DNA of 64,000 nt, from the NCBI RefSeq assembly GCF_024436035.1, contig NZ_JANFNG010000015.1, forward strand, positions 83,917-147,916, read 5' to 3'. Origin of the DNA: Streptomyces humicola (lineage in GTDB: Bacteria > Actinomycetota > Actinomycetes > Streptomycetales > Streptomycetaceae). The translations under genes and the position numbers were made by a program. A model generated the notes under the pieces. It was not told the DNA's origin, ran no database searches, and was given only the letters and a program-made list of their open reading frames with translations. Below are positions 14,656 to 22,525 of the stretch, piece by piece; the first letter of the stretch is position 1; each line of letters starts with the position of its first letter.

Positions 14656-15213
14656 TCAGCCCGCGGCCTCGCGCTGCCGTGCCCGGTAGGCGGCGACGTG
14701 GAGGCGGTTGCCGCAGGTGCGGCTGTCGCAGTAGCGGCGTGAACGGTTGCGGGACAGGTCGACGAAGGCGCGACGGCAGTCGGGCGCGGCGCAGCGCCGC
14801 AGTCGTTCCCGTTCCCCGGCGACCACCAGGAACGCCAGCGCCATGCCGCCGTCGGCCGCGAGATGGTGCGCGAGCGAGGCGCCCGGCGCGAAGTAGTGGA
14901 CGTGCCAGTCGTAGCCGTCGTGGTCGGTCAGCCGCGGCGTGGTGCCCGCCTCGGCGACGAGCGTGTTGATCAGTTCGGCGGCGGTGCGGTCACCGGAGGA
15001 GCCGAAGACCTCGGTGAATCGGTCGCGCACCCCGCGCACGGCCGTGAGGTCGGACTCGCCGAGCCGCCCCACGTCGCTGACCCGGTTGCGCGCCACGAAA
15101 TCGTGCAGCGCCTCCAGATCGAACAGTCCTTCGCTTCCCTCGCTCTCGGGCGCGGTGTTGATCAGATCCACCACGCAGTCGAGGGCGCACCGGGTGTCGT
15201 GATTGATCAGCAC
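14656..15213 (-). CDS. CGNR zinc-finger/ABATE-domain regulator
   Basis: 185 residues. The N-terminal helical region (about 1-125, the ABATE domain) is a putative stress-sensing module. The C-terminal CGNR zinc finger (about 137-180) shows CAAPDCRRAFVD, then YCDSRTCGNRLHVAAYRAR, giving four Cys ligands and the family's name motif. Proteins of this type are thought to bind nucleic acid and act as transcription factors. The start is GTG at 15213 with GGAG upstream. It lies behind the ssgB terminator and is probably transcribed alone. Confidence 0.88.
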   Translation of the reverse strand: MLINHDTRCALDCVVDLINTAPESEGSEGLFDLEALHDFVARNRVSDVGRLGESDLTAVRGVRDRFTEVFGSSGDRTAAELINTLVAEAGTTPRLTDHDGYDWHVHYFAPGASLAHHLAADGGMALAFLVVAGERERLRRCAAPDCRRAFVDLSRNRSRRYCDSRTCGNRLHVAAYRARQREAAG

Positions 15214-15313
15214 GGTCTCGCTCCCTGCGCTCCCTGGCCGGAGATCTGTCGGGTGACTCTAGCGCGCAGGGGCGCTGTGCGAAGCGCCGTACGGCCGTCC
15301 GCGGCCACATGCA

Positions 15314-15354
15314 CGTATGCCGCCGGCGCAGGGGGACTGCGCCGGCGGCATACG
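15314..15354 (-). terminator. strong terminator downstream of ssgB
   Basis: A perfect 18-bp inverted repeat (15314-15331 with 15337-15354) with a 5-base loop, between the ssgB stop and the CGNR gene. Confidence 0.75.
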
Positions 15355-15446
15355 CGTGGTGACCCTGGTGCCACCGGTGCGTGCAGGGCGTGATTCGGGT
15401 CCGCGCCGTCCCCCCGAGTCAGGACGGCCGCGGATGGTGCGCGGTC

Positions 15447-15860
15447 TCAGCTCTCCGCGAGGATGTGGGACAACTCCGTATCCAGGTCGAAGTGGCGGTG
15501 CTCCGTGCCGGGCGGCACTGCGGCATCGGTTCGCTTCAGGAACGACTCCAGAGCCCGCGCGGGGGCCTCCAGCAGGGCCTCGCCCTCCGGGGAGCTGAGG
15601 GCGATGCATACGACGCCCTGCCCGTGGCTCCGGGAGGGCCAGACGCGGACGTCGCCGGTGCCGGTGGGCCGGTGGAGGCCCTCGGCGAGTAGGTCGCGGG
15701 CGAAAACCCATTCGACCGTCTCTTCGGCGCCGGTGTGGAAGGTGGCGTGCACGGCATAGGGGTCGGCCGTGTCGTACCGCAGGCCCGCGGGTACGGGCAG
15801 TGAGGATTCGCTCGACACAACGAGGCGCAGGTGCAGCTCGCAGCTGACCGTGGTGTTCAT
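15447..15860 (-). CDS. ssgB: sporulation-septum positioning protein SsgB
   Basis: 137 residues, the length and nearly the exact sequence I recall for S. coelicolor SsgB: VSCELHLRLVVSSESSLPVP at the N-terminus, HTGAEETVEWVFARDLLAEG in the middle, and a C-terminus in DTELSHILAES. SsgA-like proteins occur in sporulating actinomycetes; SsgB recruits FtsZ to future septum sites in aerial hyphae, working with SsgA. ATG at 15860 is chosen because it gives the family length; the frame is open 22 codons further upstream. The ribosome site is GAAAGG at a slightly long distance. A possible sporulation-sigma promoter lies at 15920-15945. Confidence 0.96.
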   Translation of the reverse strand: MNTTVSCELHLRLVVSSESSLPVPAGLRYDTADPYAVHATFHTGAEETVEWVFARDLLAEGLHRPTGTGDVRVWPSRSHGQGVVCIALSSPEGEALLEAPARALESFLKRTDAAVPPGTEHRHFDLDTELSHILAES

Positions 15861-15919
15861 AAGCGCCAGGGCCTTTCGCTCAGTGTGCGCTCGGGGATTC
15901 GCACGTCGGCGAAATCGAC

Positions 15920-15945
15920 ATGCCACCTGCGGGGACGTTGTAAAC
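15920..15945 (-). promoter_or_regulatory. possible sigma-H-type promoter of ssgB
   Basis: On the minus strand GTTT and GGCAT are separated by 17 bases, near the stress/sporulation sigma pattern GTTT-N-GGGTA. It would give a leader of about 50 bases. The -10 match is imperfect. ssgB is reported to depend on sigma-H in S. coelicolor. Confidence 0.3.
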
Positions 15946-16151
15946 CCCTCTGACTGGTTTGTGCGGCTTCTGGTACTTCGTTCGGACCATTTCCAGCCTC
16001 CCTCGGTGGGCCGACCTGGTGACCTTGCGGGACCCCGAGTGTGTGCCCATTGAACTACGGAGAGTGATGAATGTTCGGGAGGTGGGCGCTCCTGTCGTCC
16101 GGAGGTGGTCAGGAGCAGCCGCTGACATGCGGTAATGTTGCTCCCGCGCCG

Positions 16152-16223
16152 GGGCGATTAGCTCAGCGGGAGAGCGCTTCGTTCACACCGAAGAGGTCAC
16201 TGGTTCGATCCCAGTATCGCCCA
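16152..16223 (+). tRNA. tRNA-Val(CAC), copy 1
   Basis: 72-base cloverleaf: acceptor GGGCGAT/ATCGCCC, anticodon loop TTCACAC with anticodon CAC, discriminator A, no encoded CCA. It differs from the copy at 16859 at three positions (two in the D loop, one in the T loop). Confidence 0.96.
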
Positions 16224-16237
16224 CCCGGAACCCGGAA

Positions 16238-16269
16238 GCCCGAAAGTCGTGATGACTTCCGGGCTTTTT
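16238..16269 (+). terminator. intrinsic terminator of tRNA-Val copy 1
   Basis: An 11-bp stem with one mismatch (16238-16248 with 16254-16264), a 5-base loop and a run of five T. This is a rare classical Rho-independent terminator for such GC-rich DNA. Confidence 0.85.
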
Positions 16270-16305
16270 GGCATGCACGCGCTGCGTCTGCAGGATGCTG
16301 GATCC

Positions 16306-16788
16306 ATGGACTGGTGCCGCTATCGCTTTCGCAGCGTCTGGCCGCTCGACCCGGCGCCGGAGCGCGTCTACGCGGTCCTGGAGCGGGCCGAGGAGTATCC
16401 GCGCTGGTGGCCTCAGGTGCGCGAGGTCTCCCGCGTCGACGACCGGGTGGGCGTCGTCCGGATGCGTTCCGCCCTTCCCTACGAGCTGTGCGTCACGGCT
16501 CGCGAAGCGCGCCGGGACCCCGCGGCGCGGATACTGGAGATCACCATGACCGGCGATCTCGACGGGTGGGCCCGCTGGAGGCTGATTCCGGGTCCGCGCG
16601 GGACGGGGACACAGGCGGTCTTCGAGCAGGACGTGATCGTCCGCAAACGGCTGATGCGCGTGCTCGCGGTGCCGGCCCGCCCGCTGTTCCGTGCCAACCA
16701 CGCGGCGATGATGCGCGGCGGGCGGCGCGGGCTGACCGAGCTGCTCGCCGCCGGCGACGGCGCGGCAGACCACCGGGATGCCGTTTGA
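16306..16788 (+). CDS. SRPBCC (polyketide cyclase-like) family protein
   Basis: 160 residues of START-like fold that binds hydrophobic ligands in a deep cavity. VWPLDPAPERVYAVLERAEEYPRWWPQVREV at the N-terminus is the helix-grip opening, a central beta-sheet follows, and the C-terminal long helix begins near ANHAAMMRGGRRGL. There is no catalytic residue set I can assign. The start is ATG at 16306. The gene sits between the two tRNA-Val(CAC) genes, and its stop codon overlaps the -35 box of the second. Confidence 0.8.
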   Translation: MDWCRYRFRSVWPLDPAPERVYAVLERAEEYPRWWPQVREVSRVDDRVGVVRMRSALPYELCVTAREARRDPAARILEITMTGDLDGWARWRLIPGPRGTGTQAVFEQDVIVRKRLMRVLAVPARPLFRANHAAMMRGGRRGLTELLAAGDGAADHRDAV

Positions 16789-16814
16789 ACGCGGGGTCCC
16801 GCGCGCTGTATTGT
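16785..16814 (+). promoter_or_regulatory. promoter of tRNA-Val(CAC) copy 2
   Basis: TTGAAC and TATTGT with an 18-base spacer, close to the HrdB consensus. The tRNA starts 45 bases after the -10 box. Confidence 0.55.
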
Positions 16815-16858
16815 TCAGGGCGTGCCGCGGCGGCCAAGGCCCCGCGAGCAGATGATCA

Positions 16859-16930
16859 GGGCGATTAGCTCAGTGGAAGAGCGCTTCGTTCACACCGAAG
16901 AGGTCACTGGTTCGAACCCAGTATCGCCCA
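16859..16930 (+). tRNA. tRNA-Val(CAC), copy 2
   Basis: 72-base cloverleaf with anticodon CAC and T loop TTCGAAC, near-identical to the copy 707 bases upstream. Confidence 0.96.
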
Positions 16931-16962
16931 CACCGAATTCACCCGTGCGGCCGTCACCTTGC

Positions 16963-17691
16963 TCACGCAGCCTCCGGAAGCTCGGGACGCAACGGCCACG
17001 CCGGGTCGCACGCCTCCTGCGAACCGTTCCTCGCAAACCACGCCTGCAGTCCGCGCGCCTGCGCCGCATGCCACAGCGCCTGCCGTACGTGCAGCTCGGC
17101 AACCGACATCGACCCCACGCCACGGTCGCGGAAGCGCCGTCCTATCGCGCGCACCAGTGACAGCGCCGCAAGCGCGTCCGCCCCCGCGTCGTGCGCATCG
17201 GTCAGCTCCACCCCGTAGTGCGCGCACAGATCCGTCAGCGTGCGACGGCCCTTGCGGTAGCGGTCCGCGTACTTGTCCAGCACCCGCGGATCCAGCACGC
17301 ACAGAGGGCTGTGCTCCAGGTACACGGCGAGCGGTGTCGCACGGTGACGCTTCAACTCCCGGTCGAGCAGCGTCAGATCGAACGGCGCGTTCATCACCAC
17401 CAGCGGAACGCCCGCCGCCGACTGCGCGGCAAGCGCCCGCGCCAGCTCCTCGACGACCGGCCCCGGCGGCCTGCCGTGGAGGCTGAGGAACGCGTCCGTC
17501 AGCCCGTGCACCGCGGTCGCCGAGGCGGGCACCGGCACACCCGGATCGACCAGCCACCGCGACGTGCGCGGCTGGCCCCCCTCGGCGTCCTGGACGACGA
17601 GCGCCGCAGACACGATGCGATCGCGCTCCACGTCCACGCCCGTGGTCTCCGTGTCGAACGAGGCGAGAGGTCCCTCGTACCAGCGCGCCAT
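16963..17691 (-). CDS. DnaQ-type 3'-5' exonuclease (Pol III epsilon-like)
   Basis: 242-residue RNase-H-fold DEDD exonuclease. Exo I is FDTETTG near residue 11 (Asp and Glu metal ligands), Exo II lies around NAPFDL near 100, and Exo III is DAHDAGADALA near 165, a DEDDh arrangement. It probably trims 3' ends in repair or proofreading; actinomycetes carry several stand-alone epsilon-like proteins, so it need not be the replicative subunit. The C-terminal 70 residues are helical and unassigned. ATG at 17691 has AAGGAG upstream; 20 further codons are open but less likely. Confidence 0.88.
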   Translation of the reverse strand: MARWYEGPLASFDTETTGVDVERDRIVSAALVVQDAEGGQPRTSRWLVDPGVPVPASATAVHGLTDAFLSLHGRPPGPVVEELARALAAQSAAGVPLVVMNAPFDLTLLDRELKRHRATPLAVYLEHSPLCVLDPRVLDKYADRYRKGRRTLTDLCAHYGVELTDAHDAGADALAALSLVRAIGRRFRDRGVGSMSVAELHVRQALWHAAQARGLQAWFARNGSQEACDPAWPLRPELPEAA

Positions 17692-17951
17692 GGCCGGCTC
17701 CTTGCGTGGGTGACCGAAGGTGACGAGAGGGTGAACCCCGAGCGGCTGCACGGCGGTTGCGGCCTGCGCGGACGTCCGTCTGTCCGTATTTCTACCCGTG
17801 ACGGCGTGTCAATGAACCGTACCCGTTTGCGGATCATTTCCGGCGGAGAAGACAGAGTTGACGGACCGTTCGAATTCGGGCGCTCCGGCGGGGAAATGCA
17901 ACGCAAGCGGGGAACGAACCAACGCAAAGCCCGGAAGGCACGGCAGCAGCC

Positions 17952-18518
17952 ATGGCGCTCGCGCAGCCAGAACCGGGCGGGCTGCTTCCCGAGCGGACCG
18001 CACCGCTACGGGGAGGGCTCGCCGTCACCAGCTGTATGGAGACCCTGCAGGTGGGGTATCTGCACGCGGTCGCCGCGGCCGCGGGCTGCACACTGGCCCA
18101 GCCATTTCCGGACAACGGCATCGACTGGCACATCAGTCACAGCTCGCGCGGCCATGCCGTCGACGACGAGGTCACCATCAAGGTGCAGCTCAAGTGCACC
18201 TACCAGGTGGCACCGCGCCCAGCGGGCCCGTTCTTCTCCTTCACCCTGGAGAACGAGCATCTGGTCAAGCTCGCCCGCTCGCCGGTCTCGGTCCACAAGA
18301 TCCTCGTCGTGATGCTCGTGCCGCGCAGCCAGGAGCAGTGGCTGCGCGCCGGTCACGACCGCATGGAGCTGCGGCACTGCTGCTACTGGACCAACCTCGC
18401 CGGCCATGCCGTGACCGGCAAACACAAGACGACCGTACGCATCCCCACCGCGCGCATCTTCGACGACCGGGCACTGTGCGAGATCATGACGCGGGTCGGG
18501 GCTGGAGGGAGACCGTGA
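17952..18518 (+). CDS. DUF4365-domain protein, nuclease-like
   Basis: 188 residues. The central domain has NGIDWHIS near 54 and, after a beta-hairpin, VTIKVQLKCT near 75. This Asp...Gln-x-Lys pattern is that of DUF4365, whose members resemble PD-(D/E)XK nucleases. A C-terminal helical part contains two adjacent Cys (HCCYW). Whether it cuts nucleic acid is inference from the motif. The stop codon overlaps the next gene (TGATG), so the pair is coupled and probably works together. Upstream is a 260-base divergent region shared with the exonuclease gene. Confidence 0.72.
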   Translation: MALAQPEPGGLLPERTAPLRGGLAVTSCMETLQVGYLHAVAAAAGCTLAQPFPDNGIDWHISHSSRGHAVDDEVTIKVQLKCTYQVAPRPAGPFFSFTLENEHLVKLARSPVSVHKILVVMLVPRSQEQWLRAGHDRMELRHCCYWTNLAGHAVTGKHKTTVRIPTARIFDDRALCEIMTRVGAGGRP

Positions 18519-19702
18519 TGCGCCGCACCGCGGAAGGCCGCGCCACCGCAGGCCCCACCCCCGGGGAGCCCGAGCTGCCCGACCCCGAGCGCGTCGACCC
18601 CGAGGTGCTCACCGCGCTTTTGGTGCGCCATGGATGGGAGCGCCGAGGAGGCGAGAGCGGGCGCTACACCCGCTGGACCCCACCGGGCGCATCCGGCACC
18701 CGGTACGGGACGGGCACCAGCCTGCTGGTGCCCGCCGCTCATGGTTACGGCGACTACTCCGACCTGCTGGGCGAGGCGCTCACCGCCCTCGCCCGCTCCG
18801 GCGCACCCTCCGCCCGCGATGTGCTGCTCGAGCTCGCCGTGCCGGGCGACGAGATCTGCTGGCGGCGGGAGGTTCCGCAGATCGCGGGCGCGGTGCCCTG
18901 GACCGCCGCCGACCAGCTGCGCGGCGCGGCGCGCGCCATGCTCACCTCCGCGGCGCGGGCCGCGCGGGGCACCGCCGCGTACTTCGGCCAGCGCCACGGC
19001 CGGTACGCCGACACCTACCTCGACCAAGTGCTCATCGGGCCCGCCAACGGCGGCCATCTGCTGACGGCGTACGCACCCGCGCCGGACGGCCGTGCCGTCA
19101 CCGGCACGCTGCTGCGGGCGCTGCAGGCCACTCGCGACGCGATCGACTACCAGCGCGCCACCGGCGGCATGGAGGCCTTCGACGCGGCCGTGGGCCTCGG
19201 CGTATGCCATGAACTCGTGGAGTCGGTGGTGCACTTGGTGCGCGACACCGAAGGCGTGGAGATAGCCCTGTCCTGGTCCCCATCGGCGGGGCTGCCCACA
19301 GGCATGGCCGCGCATCCCGAGCCCGTGGACTTCTCGCCGGGCGACCTGCCCGCCCTCCAGCGCGCCTCCGCGCGCTTCGTACGGGCCGAGCCCCCCGTGC
19401 CCGTCCAGGTGACCGGCACCGTCGTCCGGCTGCGCAGCACCCGGCCGGCCGGCGGCGGCACGGTGCGGCTGCGGGTGCTGGCCGGCGCCGACGTGCGCCA
19501 CATCCGCGTCCGCCTCACCGAGGACGCCTACCGCGTCGCCGTCCACGCTCACCTCGCCGGGCTGCCGCTGCGGGTGAGCGGCAAGCTGGAGAGCCGCGGC
19601 GGGTTCCGTCGCATGACCGGGGCCACCGGCGTCGCGCCCGTGCCCGTCGAGGAGGAGGAGCGCGAGGCGCTGCTGAAGTCGCTGCACGAGGGTGAGGCAT
19701 AG
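18518..19702 (+). CDS. large uncharacterised protein coupled to the DUF4365 gene
   Basis: 394 residues, soluble, with no signal peptide or membrane helix. The N-terminal third is rich in Gly, Arg and Ala; the centre is mostly helical (about 110-260); the last 110 residues look beta-rich (VPVQVTGTVVRLRSTRPAGG and VRLRVLAGADVRHIRVRL), like an OB-type or similar small barrel. I do not recognise a family. ATG at 18518 has GGAGG upstream and overlaps the preceding stop; GTG at 18515 is an equal alternative. Its role should be sought together with its DUF4365 partner. Confidence 0.68.
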   Translation: MRRTAEGRATAGPTPGEPELPDPERVDPEVLTALLVRHGWERRGGESGRYTRWTPPGASGTRYGTGTSLLVPAAHGYGDYSDLLGEALTALARSGAPSARDVLLELAVPGDEICWRREVPQIAGAVPWTAADQLRGAARAMLTSAARAARGTAAYFGQRHGRYADTYLDQVLIGPANGGHLLTAYAPAPDGRAVTGTLLRALQATRDAIDYQRATGGMEAFDAAVGLGVCHELVESVVHLVRDTEGVEIALSWSPSAGLPTGMAAHPEPVDFSPGDLPALQRASARFVRAEPPVPVQVTGTVVRLRSTRPAGGGTVRLRVLAGADVRHIRVRLTEDAYRVAVHAHLAGLPLRVSGKLESRGGFRRMTGATGVAPVPVEEEEREALLKSLHEGEA

Positions 19703-19851
19703 GTCCGCCGAGGGCTGGAGCCGCCCCGGAGCCCCGCCCGCACCGCCCATCCGGCGTCCGTATCACTTCGCGCGCACGGCCTGCGGCTCGGTACGATTCA
19801 GCGGTGCAGCTATCGCTGCCCTGAAGCGAAACCGCGAGGCAGGAGAAACCG

Positions 19852-21849
19852 GTGTCCGACGTCCGTGTGATCATCAAACGCGATTCCGCTGAACGGGAAG
19901 AGCGGGTGGTCACGACGGGCACAACCGCCGCGGAGCTTTTCGACGGCGACCGCACCGTGGTCGCCGCTCGGGTCGCCTCCTCCGGCCGCGCAGCGGTGCT
20001 GAAGGACCTCGCCTACCCGCTCGCCGACGGCGACGAGGTGGAGCCGGTCGCCATCGACAGCCAGGACGGGCTCGACATCCTGCGCCACTCGACCGCGCAC
20101 GTCATGGCCCAGGCCGTCCAGGAGCTCTTCCCCGAGGCGAAGCTGGGCATCGGCCCGCCGATCCGGGACGGCTTCTACTACGACTTCGATGTCGACAAGC
20201 CGTTCCACCCGGACGACCTCAAGGCCGTCGAGAAGAAGATGCAGGAGATCATCAAGCGTGGGCAGCGGTTCTCGCGCCGCGTGGTCTCCGACGAGGCCGC
20301 CCGCGAGGAGCTGGCGGGCGAGCCGTACAAGCTCGAACTGATCGGTCTGAAGGGGTCGGCCGCCGAAGCGGCCGAGGGCGCCTCCGCTGAGGTCGGAGGC
20401 GGCGAGCTGACCATCTACGACAACCTCGACGCCAAGACCGGCGAGCTGTGCTGGAAGGACCTGTGCCGGGGCCCCCACCTGCCCTCCACCCGCGTCATCC
20501 CGGCGTTCAAGCTGATGCGCAGCGCCGCGGCCTACTGGCGCGGCAGCGAGAAGAACCCGCAGCTGCAGCGGATCTACGGCACCGCGTGGCCGTCGAAGGA
20601 CCAGCTCAAGGCGCACCTGGACTTCCTCGCCGAGGCCGAGAAGCGTGACCACCGCAAGCTCGGCAGCGAGCTCGACCTGTTCTCCATCCCGGAAGAGATC
20701 GGCTCCGGCCTGGCCGTCTTCCACCCCAAGGGCGGGGTCGTCCGCCGCGCCATGGAGGACTACTCGCGCAGGCGCCACGAGCAGGCCGGGTACGAGTTCG
20801 TCTACACCCCGCACGCGACCAAGTCGACCCTGTTCGAGAAGTCCGGCCACCTGGACTGGTACGCCGACGGCATGTACCCGCCCATGCAGCTGGACGAGGG
20901 CCACGACTACTACCTCAAGCCCATGAACTGCCCCATGCACAACCTGATCTTCGGGGCGAGGGGCCGGTCCTATCGCGAACTGCCGCTGCGGCTGTTCGAG
21001 TTCGGCACCGTCTACCGCTACGAGAAGTCCGGCGTGGTGCACGGCCTGACCCGGGCCCGCGGGTTCACCCAGGACGACGCGCACATCTACTGCACCAAGG
21101 AGCAGATGGCCGACGAGCTCGACTCACTGCTCACCTTTGTGCTCGACCTGCTGCGCGACTACGGCCTGGAGGACTTCTACCTGGAGCTGTCCACCAAGGA
21201 CCCGGAGAAGTTCATCGGGTCGGACGAGAACTGGGAAGAGGCCACCGAGACGCTGCGCAAGGCCGCCGAGAAGCAGGGCCTGGAGCTGGTCCTGGACCCG
21301 GCCGGCGCCGCCTTCTACGGCCCGAAGATCTCGGTGCAGGCGAAGGACGCCATCGGCCGCACCTGGCAGATGTCGACCATCCAGGTCGACTTCAACCTGC
21401 CTGAGCGGTTCGACCTGCAGTACACCGCCGCCGACGGCTCCCGCCAGCGCCCGGTGATGATCCACCGCGCGCTCTTCGGCTCGATCGAGCGGTTCTTCGC
21501 AGTCCTGCTGGAGCACTACGCGGGCGCCTTCCCGGCATGGCTCGCCCCCGTGCAGGCGGTGGGGATCCCGATCGGCGACGCGCACGTGCCGTACCTGGAG
21601 GAGTTCGCCGCCCAGGCCAAGGCCAAGGGAGTGCGCATCGAGGTGGACTCGTCGACGGACCGCATGCAGAAGAAGATCCGCAACGCGCAGAAGTCGAAAA
21701 TCCCGTACATGGTGATCGCGGGCGACGACGACATGGCCAACGGAGCGGTGAGCTTCCGCTACCGGGACGGCTCGCAGAAGAACGGCATCCCGCGCGACGA
21801 GGCGATCGCGGAGATCGTCGACGCCGTGGAGAGCCGGATCCAGGTGTGA
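19852..21849 (+). CDS. thrS: threonyl-tRNA synthetase
   Basis: 665 residues, full length. An N-terminal TGS domain (about 1-66) is followed by the editing domain with [16 protein letters not shown] (about 80), the class II catalytic core (motif 2 [20 protein letters not shown], zinc ligands in [11 protein letters not shown] and a later His), and the C-terminal anticodon-binding domain from about 560. It charges tRNA-Thr in the cytoplasm. GTG at 19852 has AGGAG upstream. No T-box leader is obvious in the 149-base gap before it. A 12-bp hairpin ends the gene. Confidence 0.98.
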   Translation: MSDVRVIIKRDSAEREERVVTTGTTAAELFDGDRTVVAARVASSGRAAVLKDLAYPLADGDEVEPVAIDSQDGLDILRHSTAHVMAQAVQELFPEAKLGIGPPIRDGFYYDFDVDKPFHPDDLKAVEKKMQEIIKRGQRFSRRVVSDEAAREELAGEPYKLELIGLKGSAAEAAEGASAEVGGGELTIYDNLDAKTGELCWKDLCRGPHLPSTRVIPAFKLMRSAAAYWRGSEKNPQLQRIYGTAWPSKDQLKAHLDFLAEAEKRDHRKLGSELDLFSIPEEIGSGLAVFHPKGGVVRRAMEDYSRRRHEQAGYEFVYTPHATKSTLFEKSGHLDWYADGMYPPMQLDEGHDYYLKPMNCPMHNLIFGARGRSYRELPLRLFEFGTVYRYEKSGVVHGLTRARGFTQDDAHIYCTKEQMADELDSLLTFVLDLLRDYGLEDFYLELSTKDPEKFIGSDENWEEATETLRKAAEKQGLELVLDPAGAAFYGPKISVQAKDAIGRTWQMSTIQVDFNLPERFDLQYTAADGSRQRPVMIHRALFGSIERFFAVLLEHYAGAFPAWLAPVQAVGIPIGDAHVPYLEEFAAQAKAKGVRIEVDSSTDRMQKKIRNAQKSKIPYMVIAGDDDMANGAVSFRYRDGSQKNGIPRDEAIAEIVDAVESRIQV

Positions 21850-21874
21850 CGCGAGACCCGCGCGAGCGGGTCGT

Positions 21875-21902
21875 CAGGGGCGGACCGATCGGTCCGCCCC
21901 TG
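21875..21902 (+). terminator. thrS terminator
   Basis: A perfect 12-bp stem (21875-21886 with 21891-21902) around GATC, 25 bases after the thrS stop. Confidence 0.7.
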
Positions 21903-21930
21903 GCCACGTCGCGGCCCGCAAGAGGCGAAT

Positions 21931-22491
21931 ATGCTGGCCCGCATGACGAGTGAGCCGGAGCAGCAGATCGGGGTGGGGACGCCGGACGCGTTCCAGCGCC
22001 TGTGGACCCCGCACCGGATGGCGTACATCCAGGGCGAGAACAAGCCGAGCGGTCCCGGGGCCCAGGACGGCTGTCCCTTCTGCACGATTCCGGCCAAGTC
22101 CGACGAGGACGGGCTGATCCTCGCCCGGGGTGAACACGTCTACGCGGTGCTCAACCTCTACCCGTACAACGGCGGGCACCTCATGGTCGTCCCGTACCGG
22201 CACGTCGCCGAATACACCGAGCTCGACGCGGACGAGACCGCGGAGCTCGCCGAGTTCACCAAGCAGGCGATGAGGGCGCTGCGCGCGGCCTCCGGCGCAC
22301 ACGGGTTCAACATCGGGATGAACCAGGGGACGGTGGCGGGCGCGGGCATCGCCGCCCACCTGCACCAGCACGTCGTGCCGCGGTGGGGCGGCGACACCAA
22401 CTTCATGCCCGTCGTCGGCCACACCAAGGTGCTGCCTCAGCTCCTCGCCGAAACCCGGACCATGCTCGCGCAGGCCTGGCCGCAGGGCTGA
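21931..22491 (+). CDS. HIT-family nucleotide hydrolase/transferase
   Basis: 186 residues. The HIT signature HLHQHVVPRW lies near 147, preceded by GFNIGMNQG, and CPFC (about 49-52) may bind zinc with a later His. HIT proteins of this size act on diadenosine polyphosphates or AMP conjugates (Ap4A phosphorylase/FHIT branch). ATG at 21931 is used because AAGAGG stands five bases upstream; a second ATG at 21943 gives a 182-residue form without a ribosome site. In actinomycetes this gene typically lies next to thrS and the PI-phosphate synthase operon, as it does here. Confidence 0.9.
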   Translation: MLARMTSEPEQQIGVGTPDAFQRLWTPHRMAYIQGENKPSGPGAQDGCPFCTIPAKSDEDGLILARGEHVYAVLNLYPYNGGHLMVVPYRHVAEYTELDADETAELAEFTKQAMRALRAASGAHGFNIGMNQGTVAGAGIAAHLHQHVVPRWGGDTNFMPVVGHTKVLPQLLAETRTMLAQAWPQG

Positions 22492-22525
22492 CCGGCCGTC
22501 CGGTCAGCCCTGCCCGAGGGCCGGG

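Noticed and set aside
15880..16128. 82-codon minus-strand frame upstream of ssgB
   Set aside because: No ribosome site, mixed composition, no recognisable domain, and it overlaps the likely ssgB promoter.
19703..19851. T-box leader before thrS
   Set aside because: No T-box bulge sequence or terminator/antiterminator pair can be seen in the 149-base gap.
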